From assembly GCF_000759885.1 (NCBI RefSeq), contig NZ_JNAH01000008.1, forward strand, positions 248,001-312,000: DNA of 64,000 nucleotides, given 5' to 3'. Positions 1 through 9,150 of the stretch are shown piece after piece. Made by a program: the position numbers and the translations under genes. The first letter of the stretch is position 1. Every line of letters starts with the position of its first letter. The notes under the pieces are model-generated. The model worked only from the letters and a program-made list of their open reading frames with translations. It did not search any database and was not told the DNA's origin. This DNA comes from Prochlorococcus marinus str. GP2 (GTDB lineage: Bacteria > Cyanobacteriota > Cyanobacteriia > PCC-6307 > Cyanobiaceae).

Positions 1-16
1 GGAGAATTAACATAAA

Positions 17-229
17 ATGAGAAAGAAAGAAATTGAAAATTTAATTAAAGAAAATCTTAAAAATACAGCATTGCGTATTTATGAATTAGATAATAACGAT
101 AGAAAAAGTTTGTTAGCAGAATATAAAGAATGGATTATGAATGATTTAGATTTTGAAGAGGTTATGATGTTACCTTATGAAGCCTATACTGATAAATTAG
201 ATTCTAATTACCTAGAGGATTTACTTTAG
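17..229 (+). CDS. Small conserved-type hypothetical protein (70 aa)
   Basis: This is a 70-residue soluble, acidic protein with no signal peptide or membrane segment. I do not recognise a family. A GGAG Shine-Dalgarno-like motif at the first bases of the window lies about 12 bases before the ATG, which supports translation. The N-terminal half is rich in Lys and Glu and is probably helical. The C-terminal half carries several acidic and aromatic residues (motifs EWIMND and LPYEAY). Its stop codon overlaps the stop of the convergent beta-lactamase-like gene by four bases. Codon use resembles its neighbours. It is probably a Prochlorococcus-specific protein, and I cannot propose a function. Confidence 0.6.
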   Translation: MRKKEIENLIKENLKNTALRIYELDNNDRKSLLAEYKEWIMNDLDFEEVMMLPYEAYTDKLDSNYLEDLL

Positions 230-1149
230 TCCTCAATGGTATACCTCTCATTAAATTCATATACTTCTTTTGCTATTAATGGTAAGAAGGAAGTATCTTT
301 GGAATATTTTTCACCATTACAAAAAACAACTAATAAAGTATGGAGGGATTGACTATTAGTCCACCAAGCTGAATCATGTCTAACTTCAGACATTAAGCCT
401 GCTTTACTCCAAAGATTAATGCTTTTTGGTAATCCTTCACCCAAAAAACCATCTATTTGATTAAGGGAATCATTTTTCAGAAAAACTTTATTTAAATTTC
501 TTTTTAAAAAACCTCGTAAATTTAAGTCATTTTTTTGATAATCTATATGAATCATAATTTCCTCCAAAATCCTTGCAGCCGAATCAGAATTCATAGCGTT
601 TCTATTTTTATTATCATATCCATAAAATTCTTTTTCACGACCAAATGGCCCATCATCCCAGGTCTTCTGACAGCAATTTATACCACTCAATTCCTCCCAA
701 CGTAAATCATGTAGCCAATCGTTTATTATGCTTCTTTGATATTTCCAATTTTCCCATAATTCGCCTTCAATACAAGGTCCACTTGTTGTTCCAGTAAGTA
801 AATCAATTAAGAAGCTTGTTGCATTATTACTTGATAAAGACAACATTTTCCATACAGCTTCAATAAGTTCATCTGATAATAATAAAATTCCCTTTTTAAT
901 CCAGTGATATGCAGCGAGGCCGTAAACTAACTTGACTATACTGGCAGGGTAAACCATTTTTTTATTATTGATACCAGTTCCAAAACCTTTAAATACTCTT
1001 TTATTTTCACTTTTATAATTAATCCAAGTTATGGCAATATCTTCACTTGAAAAATCTTTATTATAAGAGCATGCTTTCCCTAAAATATCATTTAAGGCTA
1101 GACCCATCTCTTTACTTAAATTGTAAAAGGACATTGTATGCAAAATCAT
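226..1149 (-). CDS. Class A beta-lactamase-fold serine hydrolase
   Basis: This belongs to the serine beta-lactamase/DD-peptidase superfamily. The nucleophile motif SIVK is at residues 70-73, within a YPASIVKLVYG context. An SDN-like motif (SSNNATS) follows about 40 residues later, and a KAG box resembling KTG occurs near residue 260 (SKAGLMSEVRHDSAWW). There is no obvious Sec signal peptide, so a cytoplasmic or unconventional location is possible. The ATG at 1149 is preceded by AGGA five bases upstream. A second ATG at 1134 has no such signal. With the 1149 start, its first 12 bases overlap the start of the divergent NlpC/P60 gene. The substrate is probably a peptidoglycan-like or other acyl compound rather than an antibiotic, but that is inference. 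Confidence 0.8.
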   Translation of the reverse strand: MILHTMSFYNLSKEMGLALNDILGKACSYNKDFSSEDIAITWINYKSENKRVFKGFGTGINNKKMVYPASIVKLVYGLAAYHWIKKGILLLSDELIEAVWKMLSLSSNNATSFLIDLLTGTTSGPCIEGELWENWKYQRSIINDWLHDLRWEELSGINCCQKTWDDGPFGREKEFYGYDNKNRNAMNSDSAARILEEIMIHIDYQKNDLNLRGFLKRNLNKVFLKNDSLNQIDGFLGEGLPKSINLWSKAGLMSEVRHDSAWWTNSQSLHTLLVVFCNGEKYSKDTSFLPLIAKEVYEFNERYTIED

Positions 1150-1896
1150 GAAAATCCTATCTCACTATTTAAACAAACTAATTTTTCAAAAACTATTTGG
1201 TGGAAATTAAAAGTTAATATTTCTGGATATCAAAATGAAATAGAAGATAAATTAGTGACTGAAATTTTTAAAAATAGAATTTTTAGGCTACTTTATCCAA
1301 ATATTTATCAACTTAACCAACAATTTTCAAGAATTCTAATTCAACTATATGAAGATGGTTACATCTGTTGGATAAATTTAGATGAATTAATTATTGAAAA
1401 ATACGAATTAGGAAAAACTGAAAATTCAAAAAAAGAACACTTCATTATAAAAGATAAAATTAACTCAATTCTAAAATGGATCAAGGATCAAGCTGAGTTA
1501 AATAATGAATACCTATGGGGAGGTACATTAGGACCTAATTTTGATTGTTCTGGATTAATTCAGACTGCTTTTTTAAAGCATCAAATTCATATACCTCGAG
1601 ACTCTTTTCAAATAAAAAGTTTTTCTAAACACCTTTTTTATTACAAAGATTCATATTCGGCTCTGATACCAGGCGATCTTTTATTTTTTGGAGTTAAAGA
1701 AAAATGTGATCATATTGGAATCTACAAGGGAGACGGATTGTATTACCATAGCTCTGGGAAGGATTTTGGCAGAAATGGAATAGGATTAGATACCCTCAAA
1801 GATTCTAATGATAAAATCTCATTACACTATAAATCTAAACTTATTTCAGCAGGAAGAGTAGTTAGAAATTACAGATGGGATAGAACCATGCGTTAG
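1138..1896 (+). CDS. NlpC/P60 family cell-wall peptidase
   Basis: This is a predicted gamma-D-glutamyl-diaminopimelate-type endopeptidase acting on peptidoglycan peptides. The N-terminal part (about 1-95) looks like an SH3-type region. The C-terminal NlpC/P60 domain has its catalytic Cys at 137 (motif FDCSGL), the general-base His at 192 (DHIGIY) and a third polar residue at His204. The PGDLLFF motif typical of the family is also present. The ATG has a good AGGA ribosome-binding site six bases upstream, and this site lies inside the coding sequence of the divergent beta-lactamase-like gene. No signal peptide is visible, as is common for cyanobacterial members. Pairing with a beta-lactamase-fold gene suggests a shared role in cell-wall turnover. 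Confidence 0.88.
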   Translation: MQNHENPISLFKQTNFSKTIWWKLKVNISGYQNEIEDKLVTEIFKNRIFRLLYPNIYQLNQQFSRILIQLYEDGYICWINLDELIIEKYELGKTENSKKEHFIIKDKINSILKWIKDQAELNNEYLWGGTLGPNFDCSGLIQTAFLKHQIHIPRDSFQIKSFSKHLFYYKDSYSALIPGDLLFFGVKEKCDHIGIYKGDGLYYHSSGKDFGRNGIGLDTLKDSNDKISLHYKSKLISAGRVVRNYRWDRTMR

Positions 1897-1915
1897 TAAG
1901 TAGAGTTCACATTTC

Positions 1916-1939
1916 AATTTAAAATTAAATTTAAAATTA
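1916..1939. repeat. Perfect 12-bp tandem repeat, two copies
   Basis: The unit AATTTAAAATTA occurs twice in a row in the short gap between the convergent NlpC/P60 and psaL genes. It is pure A+T, so chance or replication slippage in an AT-rich spacer is the simplest explanation. No terminator-like hairpin was seen in the same gap. Confidence 0.6.
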
Positions 1940-1967
1940 AAATATTACATTTATTTACTTTTAGGAA

Positions 1968-2567
1968 TTAACCAGCAGTCCAAATATTTTTAATAATTGG
2001 CATTATGGTATCTAAGTGTAATGTGCCAACAAGTAGCCAAGCGAAAACAGCTCCCCCACAGCCTCCTAACCAAAATCCACTTGTAAAATCAGCCCAACCA
2101 GCTCTTGTAAATAAGTCCTTTGGTGGATTATTCACAGTCGCATCTGGAGGTTGAACATTAGGTGCTTTACCGGGTGCGTTATATAGAACTAGAAGTGCTG
2201 TCAAAATATGAACAGCTCCAATAGCAGCAAGAAGTCCAGCAGTTAGAGCAAATTCAGAATTTCTTAATGGGCCAGTCATGGTGAAAGGACCGTATAGAAG
2301 ATATCCAAAAGCTGCTCCAGTTTCTAATCCTCTAAAATTAGGAGAAATACCTTCTCTGTAAAAAGGCAAATTATTTATAAAGGCTTTTGTAAAATAGCCA
2401 CTATTAACTGGGGTAGCTAAATTACCAACACATGGATCAGCAACTGTTTTTACGGCCCATTGTTCTGCAACACCAATATCATTTGGTTGCACAGAATTAT
2501 CTATGTATTTTTCATCAAACTTAATTGAACTTGTTGATTCTGAGAATGATTTTTGAAAGTCGCTCAT
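1968..2567 (-). CDS. psaL: Photosystem I reaction-centre subunit XI (PsaL)
   Basis: PsaL is the thylakoid membrane subunit of photosystem I that sits at the trimer interface and binds chlorophyll and carotenoid. The 199-residue length fits the family. A soluble N-terminal region (about 1-80) is followed by three hydrophobic segments near 82-98, 107-130 and 166-185. The N-terminal stretch is longer than in many freshwater cyanobacteria, as expected for Prochlorococcus. The gene lies 27 bases downstream of psaI on the same strand, so the two are very likely co-transcribed. The 3' end faces the NlpC/P60 gene across a 71-base AT-rich gap. Confidence 0.97.
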   Translation of the reverse strand: MSDFQKSFSESTSSIKFDEKYIDNSVQPNDIGVAEQWAVKTVADPCVGNLATPVNSGYFTKAFINNLPFYREGISPNFRGLETGAAFGYLLYGPFTMTGPLRNSEFALTAGLLAAIGAVHILTALLVLYNAPGKAPNVQPPDATVNNPPKDLFTRAGWADFTSGFWLGGCGGAVFAWLLVGTLHLDTIMPIIKNIWTAG

Positions 2568-2594
2568 TTTTTTAATAGTTTAGTGTTTAATAAT

Positions 2595-2723
2595 TTATTC
2601 AGTTGCTGTAATAAATCTTCCAATTAATACGATAAAAACAGCAGGCATTGCTATACCAATTAATGGAACAAAAATTGAGGGTAAAAGACTTGGTAAATCA
2701 GATGGCATAAGTTCTTTAAACAT
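2595..2723 (-). CDS. psaI: Photosystem I subunit VIII (PsaI), 42 aa
   Basis: This is a tiny single-span membrane protein, read directly from the reverse complement. It starts MFKELMPSDLPSLLPS and continues with one hydrophobic helix (residues about 17-37) ending in GRFITATE. PsaI helps to seat PsaL in photosystem I. Length, sequence and position immediately upstream of psaL all fit. It is short enough to be missed by ORF callers with a length cut-off. The two genes are separated by 27 bases and probably form a psaI-psaL operon whose promoter lies in the 78-base gap before 2801. Confidence 0.95.
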   Translation of the reverse strand: MFKELMPSDLPSLLPSIFVPLIGIAMPAVFIVLIGRFITATE

Positions 2724-2801
2724 CTTTAAATACTCTAATATTTATCTGCGAAATAGTGTTAATTTTATTACTGGATGATATAAAAATTATTAACTTTTTA
2801 C

Positions 2802-3185
2802 ATGTTAAATTTTTTCGCAATTTTACTTATTATTTTTATAGGAATATTACTTCTAGTTTTTAAAAAAAGAAGCTTTAGAAAATTAATAAATAAAGACAAA
2901 TTTCATTCTGTTACATTAAAAAAAAATAATTATAAATTTCTCTCTAATAAAAAAAATTTTTTATACGATCACGAGTTAAAAAAGTACTCATTATTTTATA
3001 AAAAATCTCAAAGAAATAAAATGTTTAGTCTTTTTCAAGGAAATACAGAAGACAAATTAAAAGCATTAAAAATTGCGGAAGAATTGGCTGATAAATCAAC
3101 ATTATCAATTTTACGAAAAGGCCTAAGGGATATGTCTCCTGAAGTGGTTAAAATATCAGCTTTATTAATAATAAAATTTAAATAA
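2802..3185 (+). CDS. Membrane-anchored small protein with HEAT-like C-terminus
   Basis: The 127-residue protein begins with one strongly hydrophobic segment (residues about 2-20) followed by a highly basic linker (KKRSFRKLINK), so the N-terminus is probably a membrane anchor with the rest in the cytoplasm. The last 45 residues (DKLKALKIAEELADKST and a second helical pair) look like one and a half HEAT/PBS-lyase-type repeats. No catalytic motif is visible. It lies between psaI (divergent) and the glycosyltransferase (convergent, three-base gap). I do not recognise a named family. A protein-protein interaction role is a guess from the repeat. Confidence 0.72.
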   Translation: MLNFFAILLIIFIGILLLVFKKRSFRKLINKDKFHSVTLKKNNYKFLSNKKNFLYDHELKKYSLFYKKSQRNKMFSLFQGNTEDKLKALKIAEELADKSTLSILRKGLRDMSPEVVKISALLIIKFK

Positions 3186-3188
3186 TAT

Positions 3189-4151
3189 TCAATTTTGATT
3201 GGTGCTACTTATTGATCTAATTCTATAAATTGGACGACTTTGACTTTCATGATATGTTCTAATTAGAAGTTCGCTCAATAATCCAAAGCTAAATAATTGA
3301 ACCCCAGCAATTCCCAATATTAATGCAAACATTAGCAACGGACGATTTCCAATATCCTCACCAATTATTTTTAAAACTACCAAATAAGAACTCATTGCAA
3401 GACTAGTCAAAATACTTATAATTCCAACAAAACCAAATCCATACATTGGTCTTGTTAAAAATTTAGTCATAAACCATACAGTTAGTAAATCCATTAAAAC
3501 TCTAAAAGTTCTATCGATTCCATATTTACTAGATCCATATTTCCTGCTTCTATGATTAACTTTAATTTCTTTTATTCTTGCACCTTCAATATTTGCTAAG
3601 ACGGGCAAAAACCTGTGTAGTTCACCATATAACTTAATATCATCTATTATTTCTTTCTTAAAAGCTTTTAATGAACATCCATAGTCATGCAACTTCAAAC
3701 CTGTTACCTGAGCTATTAATTTATTCGCTATTTTTGATGGTATCTTTCTATTGATTAATTTATCTTTCCTATCAAACCTCCATCCACAAACCAAATCATA
3801 ACCATTATTAATTTCTGAAATTAATTTAGGAATATCATTTGGATCATTCTGTAAATCACCATCCAAAGTAATAACTATATCGCCTTTACAGTTATCAAAG
3901 CCAGCTGACATTGCTGCAGTTTGCCCGTAATTTTTGCGAAGGGAAATAACTGACAATTCTTTAATTTTGAGAGTTAGTTTTTTTAATACTTGTTGAGTAT
4001 TGTCTTTAGAACCATCATTTACAACAATCAATTCAAAATTAAATTTATGAAATGACATTACACTTATAACTTCATCCAATAAAAGACCAATACTCTCACT
4101 TTCATTGAAAACAGGGACGATAATAGAAATTAATTGTTTTATATCTGACAT
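3189..4151 (-). CDS. Family 2 glycosyltransferase, GtrB/DPM1-like, with two C-terminal TM helices
   Basis: This is predicted to transfer a sugar from a nucleotide sugar to a polyprenyl-phosphate carrier at the cytoplasmic membrane face. The GT-A domain is clear, with SIIVPVFNES at residues 9-18, VVNDGSKDNT near 43-52, and the metal-binding DGD at 97-99 followed by QNDP. Two hydrophobic helices near 238-262 and 272-296 form the membrane anchor typical of GtrB-like enzymes. The 320-residue length is normal. No other envelope-sugar genes are adjacent, so the product (decoration of O-antigen, teichoic-like polymer or glycolipid) cannot be named. It has its own ATG start, with psaB downstream on the same strand beyond a strong terminator. 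Confidence 0.9.
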   Translation of the reverse strand: MSDIKQLISIIVPVFNESESIGLLLDEVISVMSFHKFNFELIVVNDGSKDNTQQVLKKLTLKIKELSVISLRKNYGQTAAMSAGFDNCKGDIVITLDGDLQNDPNDIPKLISEINNGYDLVCGWRFDRKDKLINRKIPSKIANKLIAQVTGLKLHDYGCSLKAFKKEIIDDIKLYGELHRFLPVLANIEGARIKEIKVNHRSRKYGSSKYGIDRTFRVLMDLLTVWFMTKFLTRPMYGFGFVGIISILTSLAMSSYLVVLKIIGEDIGNRPLLMFALILGIAGVQLFSFGLLSELLIRTYHESQSRPIYRIRSISSTNQN

Positions 4152-4206
4152 TTATATTTAATAATAATTATATAATTTTAACTTAATTTAGAACACTAAA
4201 ATTAAA

Positions 4207-4237
4207 CAAAAAAAAATCACCACAAAAGTGGTGATTT
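4207..4237 (-). terminator. Rho-independent terminator of psaAB
   Basis: A perfect 10-bp stem (AAATCACCAC / GTGGTGATTT) with a 4-base loop occupies 4214-4237. Read on the minus strand it is followed directly by a T-rich run, and it starts 18 bases after the psaB stop codon. It should end psaA-psaB transcripts and insulate the downstream glycosyltransferase gene. Confidence 0.9.
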
Positions 4238-4255
4238 AAATTATTTAAGGAAAAT

Positions 4256-6484
4256 TTAACCAAACTTACCTGAAGTTGATGCGATAACAAATGCACCGAA
4301 TGTAAGTATGTTACCAATCGTGAAATGTGCAAGTCCAACTAATCTAGCTTGAACAATTGAAAGTGCAACTGGTTTGTCTCTCCATCCAACAAGGTTAGCA
4401 ATTGGAGTACGCTGATGTGCCCAAACTAATGTTTCAATTAATTCTTGCCAATAACCACGCCATGATATAAGGAACATGAAACCAGTAGCCCAAACTAAGT
4501 GACCGAAAAGGAACATCCAAGCCCAAGGAGATAGAGAATTTACTCCAAATGGATTATATCCATTAATAAGTTGAGCAGAATTTAACCATAGATAATCTCT
4601 GAACCAACCCATTAGATAAGTTCCTGATTCATTAAATTGTGCTACATTACCCTGCCAAATTGCTAGATGTTTCCAATGCCAGTAGAAAGTTACCCATGCT
4701 AGTAAATTTAATGCCCAGAACATAGCTAAGTACATAGCGTCCCAAGATGAACTATCGCAAGTACCTCCACGTCCAGGTCCATCGCAAGGGAATGCATAAC
4801 CTAAATCTTTCTTGTCAGGAATTAATTTTGTTCCTCTAGCATCAAGTGCACCTTTGATAAGGATTAATGCAGTTGTATGAAGACCTAAAGCAATAGCATG
4901 GTGAACTAAGAAATCTGCAGGCCCGATGGGTAAGAAAGCACTTAATGCATCTTGTCTATTAATAAGATCCATCCAGTAATGATTACCTGGCAATGAATTA
5001 GCTGCGAGACTTGCTGAGCTTGTAGGATCAGATAATAAAGCGTTAAAGCCGTACATCATCTTACCTTGAGCAGCTTGAACGAATTGAGCAAATACTGGCT
5101 CAATTAGAATTTGCTTTTCAGGGTTACCAAAAGCTACAACAACATCGTTATGAACATAAATTCCAAGAGTATGGAATCCCAGCAACATTGTTACCCAACT
5201 AAGGTGGCTTATCAAAGCTTCCTTAGTTCCAAGCACTCTTGCTAATACATTATCTTTATTTAATTCTGGATCGTAATCTCTAACGAAGAAAATAGCACCG
5301 TGTGCGAAAGCACCAACCATCAAAAACATTGCAATATACTGATGATGACTATATAAAGCAGATTGTGTGGTGTAATCCCTTGCAATGAAAGCATAGGAAG
5401 GGAGTGCACCCATATGTTGAGCTACTAGAGAAGTTGCTACACCAAGAGATGCTAATGCTAGTCCAAGTTGGAAATGCAATGAATTATTTACAGTTTCATA
5501 TATTCCATCATGGTTAATTCCGAAACTACCTTTATGCGGATCATTAGGGTGTCTTGTATTATGAGCTTCTGTAATTTCTTTCAGGCTATGACCAATACCA
5601 AAGGTATTTCTATACATATGTCCAGCAATTACAAAAACTGTTCCAATCGCTATGTGATGATGGGCAATATCAGTAAGCCATAATGCTTCACTTTGAGGAT
5701 GAAGACCACCTAAGAAAGTAAAGATTGCTGTACCAGCTCCCTCAGCTGTTCCAAAAACTTGATCTAAAGAATCAGGATTTTGTGCATATGCTCCCCAGTT
5801 TAAAGTAAAGAAAGGAGCTAATCCTGCAGGGTGTGGAAGGACTGTTAACCAGTTATCCCAACCTACATGCTGTCCTCTTGATTCAGGTATAGCAACATGA
5901 ACCAAATGACCTGTCCAAGCAATACTACTAAAACCAAATAAGACAGCTAAATGATGATTTAATCTTGACTCTGCATTTTTAAACCAAGCTAGAGAAGGTC
6001 TAAATTTTGGCTGTAAGTGTAACCAACCTGCAAATAGAGTCCAACAAGCCAAAATACTCATAAATATTGAAGCTTGGAAGAGTTGTTCGTTAGTTCTCAT
6101 GCCAATTGTGTACCACCAATGGTAGAGACCTGAATAAGCTATGTTTACTGGACCACTAGCTCCAGCTTGTGTCATTGCTTCTGTGATACCAGATCCAAAA
6201 TGTGGATCCCAAATAGCATGAGCAATAGGACGAACGTGAGTTGGATCAAGTACAAACTGCTCAAAGTTACCTTGCCAAGCAATATGAAATAAGTTACCAG
6301 CTACCCAGAGGGCGATTATTGCTAGATGCCCAAAGTGTGTAGAGAAAAGCTTCTGATAAAGCTTTTCTTCGGTCATACCATCATGACTTTCAAAGTCGTG
6401 AGCGGTAGCTATTCCGTACCATATTCGTCGGGTTGTAGGGTCCTGAGCTAGACCCTGGTTAAATGATGGAAATTTTGTTGCCAT
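4256..6484 (-). CDS. psaB: Photosystem I P700 chlorophyll a apoprotein A2 (PsaB)
   Basis: PsaB forms, with PsaA, the heterodimeric core of photosystem I that binds P700, the antenna chlorophylls and the bridging Fx [4Fe-4S] cluster. The 742-residue protein shows the expected 11 hydrophobic helices rich in His ligands. The conserved Fx loop [12 protein letters not shown] places its two cluster Cys at 567 and 576. The protein ends at the lumenal/stromal tail STSGKFG. It starts 27 bases after psaA on the same strand, so they form the classical psaAB operon, closed by the hairpin at 4207-4237. Identity is certain. Confidence 0.99.
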
Positions 6485-6511
6485 TGAGTTAAAAAGGTGA
6501 AGTTCAGGTAA

Positions 6512-8815
6512 TTAGCCCAGGCCGAAAAGGCGAGCGTGGAAGAAAGCCCATGTGGTAGCAATACCACCGACAAGGAAGTGCGTTACGCCAACTGCTCTAC
6601 CCTGAGTTATAGATAAAGCTCTTGGTTGAATGGTTGGAGCAACTTTAAGTTTGTTATGTGCCCAAACAATGGATTCGAATAATTCTTGCCAATATCCTCT
6701 TCCACTAAAGAGGAACATTAAACTGAATGCCCATATAAAGTGAGCTCCAAGGAACATCAAACCATACATACTTATGGATTGACCATAACTTGTTAATACT
6801 TGAGAAGCTTGCGCCCAAAGGAAATCTCTTAACCAACCATTAATAGTAATTGAGCTTTGTGCGAAATTACCACCAGTAAGTCCCCAAACATCACTCTGCA
6901 TTTTCCAAGAGAAGTGGAAAATAACTATTGATAAACAGTTATACATCCAGAAAAGTGCCAAGAATACGTGATCCCATGAAGAAACTTGACATGTACCACC
7001 TCTTCCAGGACCATCACAAGGGAATCTAAAACCTAAAGAAGCTTTATCAGGGATCAATCTTGAACTTCTTGCGTAAAGTACTCCTTTTAGAAGTATTAAA
7101 ACAGTTACGTGAATTTGGAAAGCATGAATATGATGAATCATTAAATCAGCTGTTCCTAATGGAATTGGAGCAATAGCAACCTTTCCACCAACCTCTACTA
7201 AACTTCCATTAAAAACTTCACTTAAAGCTTTGTGAGGTAAAGCTTCTGCAGTACCTGCTAAAAGAGAAGTTCCAACAGAAGATGCTTGAATACTCTGTAC
7301 CCATTGAGCAAAAATTGGCTGAAGTTGGATTGCAGAATCACTAAACATATCTTGAGGTCTACCCAAAGCTCTCATAGTATCGTTGTGAATATAGAGTCCG
7401 AAACTATGGAATCCTAACCACATACATACCCAGTTCAAGTGACTGATTAAGGCGTCTCTTGCTTTGAGGATTCTGTCTAATACGTTATCAATATGTTTTG
7501 CTGGATCGTAATCTCTAACCATTGCAATTCCGGCATGCGCTCCTGCACCTACTATGAATAATCCACCTATCCACATATGATGGGTAAATAATCCAAGAAC
7601 TGTCATATAGTCAGTAGCTATATATGGATATGGAGGCATCGCATACATGTGATGAGATACAAGTATGCTTATTGATCCAAGCATTGCAAGGTTAACCGCA
7701 AGCTGGGCATGTCTACTTTCTGCCATGAACTCAAAAAGACCTTGATGTCCTTTAGGAGCAGGGAACAATATTGGATCTCCTTGTTGTGAATCTAATATTT
7801 CTTTCATACTATGACCAATTCCGTAATTGGTTCTATACATATGACCACCAATGATTGCTATTACACCAAAAGCTAAATGATGATGTGAAACATCAGTCAT
7901 CCATAAGCTTCCTGTTACAGGGTTAAGTCCACCTTTGAAAGTAAGGAAGTCTGAGAAAGCTAACCAGTTTAAACTGAAGAAATTACCTGTCCCACTTGCA
8001 AGTCCTGGAAATATCTGACCAATAATTTGTGGATCACAGAGTTGATGCGGCATAGGCATATCTGCAATAGTTGCGATCTCCTTGCCGTTAATAACTAAGG
8101 GAGAACCTGCATCAATTGCATCTAAAAGAGCTGCAGTAGGAGCTCCGATATGAATACAATGTCCAGCCCATGCTAAAGACCCTAGTCCTACTAAACCAGC
8201 TATATGATGGTTAAGCATAGACTCAATATCCTGGAACCACTCCATTTTTGGAGCTGCTTTGTGATAATGAAAAATTCCGGCATGAAGCATAAGTGCAGCC
8301 ATTACTACAGCTCCTATCGCTAAAGCCATCAGTTCACTCTCGTTAGTAATTCCCCATGCTCGCCACATGTGGAATATTCCTGAACTGATTTGAATACCAT
8401 TGTAGTTAGCACCAAGATCAGCATTAAGCATTTCTTGACCAACAATTGCCCAAACTTGCTGAGCTCCTGGTTTTACATGAGTTGGATCAGCTAACCAACC
8501 TGAATAATTAGAAAATCTTGCTCCATGGAAGAATGCGGCACTCATCCAAATAAAAATGACTGCAAGATGTCCAAAATGAGCTGAAAAGATTTTTCTTGTT
8601 GCTTCTTCAGCATCGCCTGTATGCACATCAAAATCATGCGCGTCAGCATGCAAATTCCAGATCCAAGTTGTCGTTTTTGGACCTTTAGATAACTTACTTG
8701 ACCAGAAACCTGGCTTATCTAATTTGGCAAAATCAATAGGTCTTGGATCGGCCTTAACAGGATCCTCCAAAACTTTTTTGTTTTTTTCTCCACTTTCTGG
8801 TGGGCTGATGGTCAT
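6512..8815 (-). CDS. psaA: Photosystem I P700 chlorophyll a apoprotein A1 (PsaA)
   Basis: PsaA is the other half of the photosystem I core heterodimer in the thylakoid membrane. The 767-residue protein carries the Fx-binding loop [12 protein letters not shown] with Cys at 600 and 609, and the many conserved His-containing helices. It ends in HARLFGLG. A strong Shine-Dalgarno sequence (GAGGTG at 8820-8825) precedes the ATG. The 335-base region upstream to cobJ holds candidate promoter and leader elements. It is first in the psaA-psaB operon. Heavy light regulation is known for the family. The sequence here shows only candidate sites. Confidence 0.99.
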   Translation of the reverse strand: MTISPPESGEKNKKVLEDPVKADPRPIDFAKLDKPGFWSSKLSKGPKTTTWIWNLHADAHDFDVHTGDAEEATRKIFSAHFGHLAVIFIWMSAAFFHGARFSNYSGWLADPTHVKPGAQQVWAIVGQEMLNADLGANYNGIQISSGIFHMWRAWGITNESELMALAIGAVVMAALMLHAGIFHYHKAAPKMEWFQDIESMLNHHIAGLVGLGSLAWAGHCIHIGAPTAALLDAIDAGSPLVINGKEIATIADMPMPHQLCDPQIIGQIFPGLASGTGNFFSLNWLAFSDFLTFKGGLNPVTGSLWMTDVSHHHLAFGVIAIIGGHMYRTNYGIGHSMKEILDSQQGDPILFPAPKGHQGLFEFMAESRHAQLAVNLAMLGSISILVSHHMYAMPPYPYIATDYMTVLGLFTHHMWIGGLFIVGAGAHAGIAMVRDYDPAKHIDNVLDRILKARDALISHLNWVCMWLGFHSFGLYIHNDTMRALGRPQDMFSDSAIQLQPIFAQWVQSIQASSVGTSLLAGTAEALPHKALSEVFNGSLVEVGGKVAIAPIPLGTADLMIHHIHAFQIHVTVLILLKGVLYARSSRLIPDKASLGFRFPCDGPGRGGTCQVSSWDHVFLALFWMYNCLSIVIFHFSWKMQSDVWGLTGGNFAQSSITINGWLRDFLWAQASQVLTSYGQSISMYGLMFLGAHFIWAFSLMFLFSGRGYWQELFESIVWAHNKLKVAPTIQPRALSITQGRAVGVTHFLVGGIATTWAFFHARLFGLG

Positions 8816-8819
8816 CTAG

Positions 8820-8825
8820 CACCTC
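8820..8825 (-). promoter_or_regulatory. Ribosome-binding site of psaA
   Basis: GAGGTG on the minus strand lies four bases before the ATG at 8815. It is a near-perfect Shine-Dalgarno match, stronger than that of most genes in this window, which fits a very highly translated protein. Confidence 0.75.
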
Positions 8826-9115
8826 GAAAATAATTGACATTAAAGCCGATTGATCAGATCTTGAACTTATTTTTAATGATAATGTTCAAGAAAACGAATC
8901 CTTCGGAACTTTAGATATTCGTTTCAAAAATAATAAGGCAAAGATTCTTTCGTTATGCATTAACGTAACAAATGTTCTAATGATTGTTACTATATGAATA
9001 TTTTGTTAAATTCTAGTCTATGACTAAATTATGGGTATTTTTACTCAAATTGTATATAAATTTCTTAAATTTTTTTTTATATTTCAAAGAAAATTTTTTA
9101 AATCCAGCGACAGGA
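8826..9115 (-). promoter_or_regulatory. psaA upstream/leader region with two inverted repeats
   Basis: This is the longest gene-free stretch in the window. I see no credible coding sequence in it. Two inverted repeats stand out: AAACGAAT (8892-8899) with ATTCGTTT (8917-8924), and GTAACAA (8965-8971) with TTGTTAC (8984-8990). On the minus strand TATTAT (8930-8935) and TAGAAT (9010-9015) are possible -10 boxes, which would give leaders of about 110 or 190 bases. The GTTAC elements could be recognised by a response regulator such as RpaB, but the spacing does not match the published HLR1 repeat. Function is inferred from position. Confidence 0.45.
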
Positions 9116-9121
9116 TATAAT
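9116..9121 (+). promoter_or_regulatory. Candidate -10 box for cobJ
   Basis: A consensus TATAAT lies about 30 bases before the TTG start at 9151, which would give a leader of some 20-25 bases. No good -35 box is visible at the usual spacing, a common situation in Prochlorococcus promoters. It is divergent from the psaA upstream region. Confidence 0.45.
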
Positions 9122-9150
9122 TTTTAACGTAACTATCAATAGTTTCTGAT

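Noticed and set aside
1944-1961. HLR1-like pair of TTACATT/TTTACTT elements
   Set aside because: It resembles the RpaB-binding repeat but lies downstream of both psaL and the NlpC/P60 gene, where no promoter is expected. The match is also imperfect.
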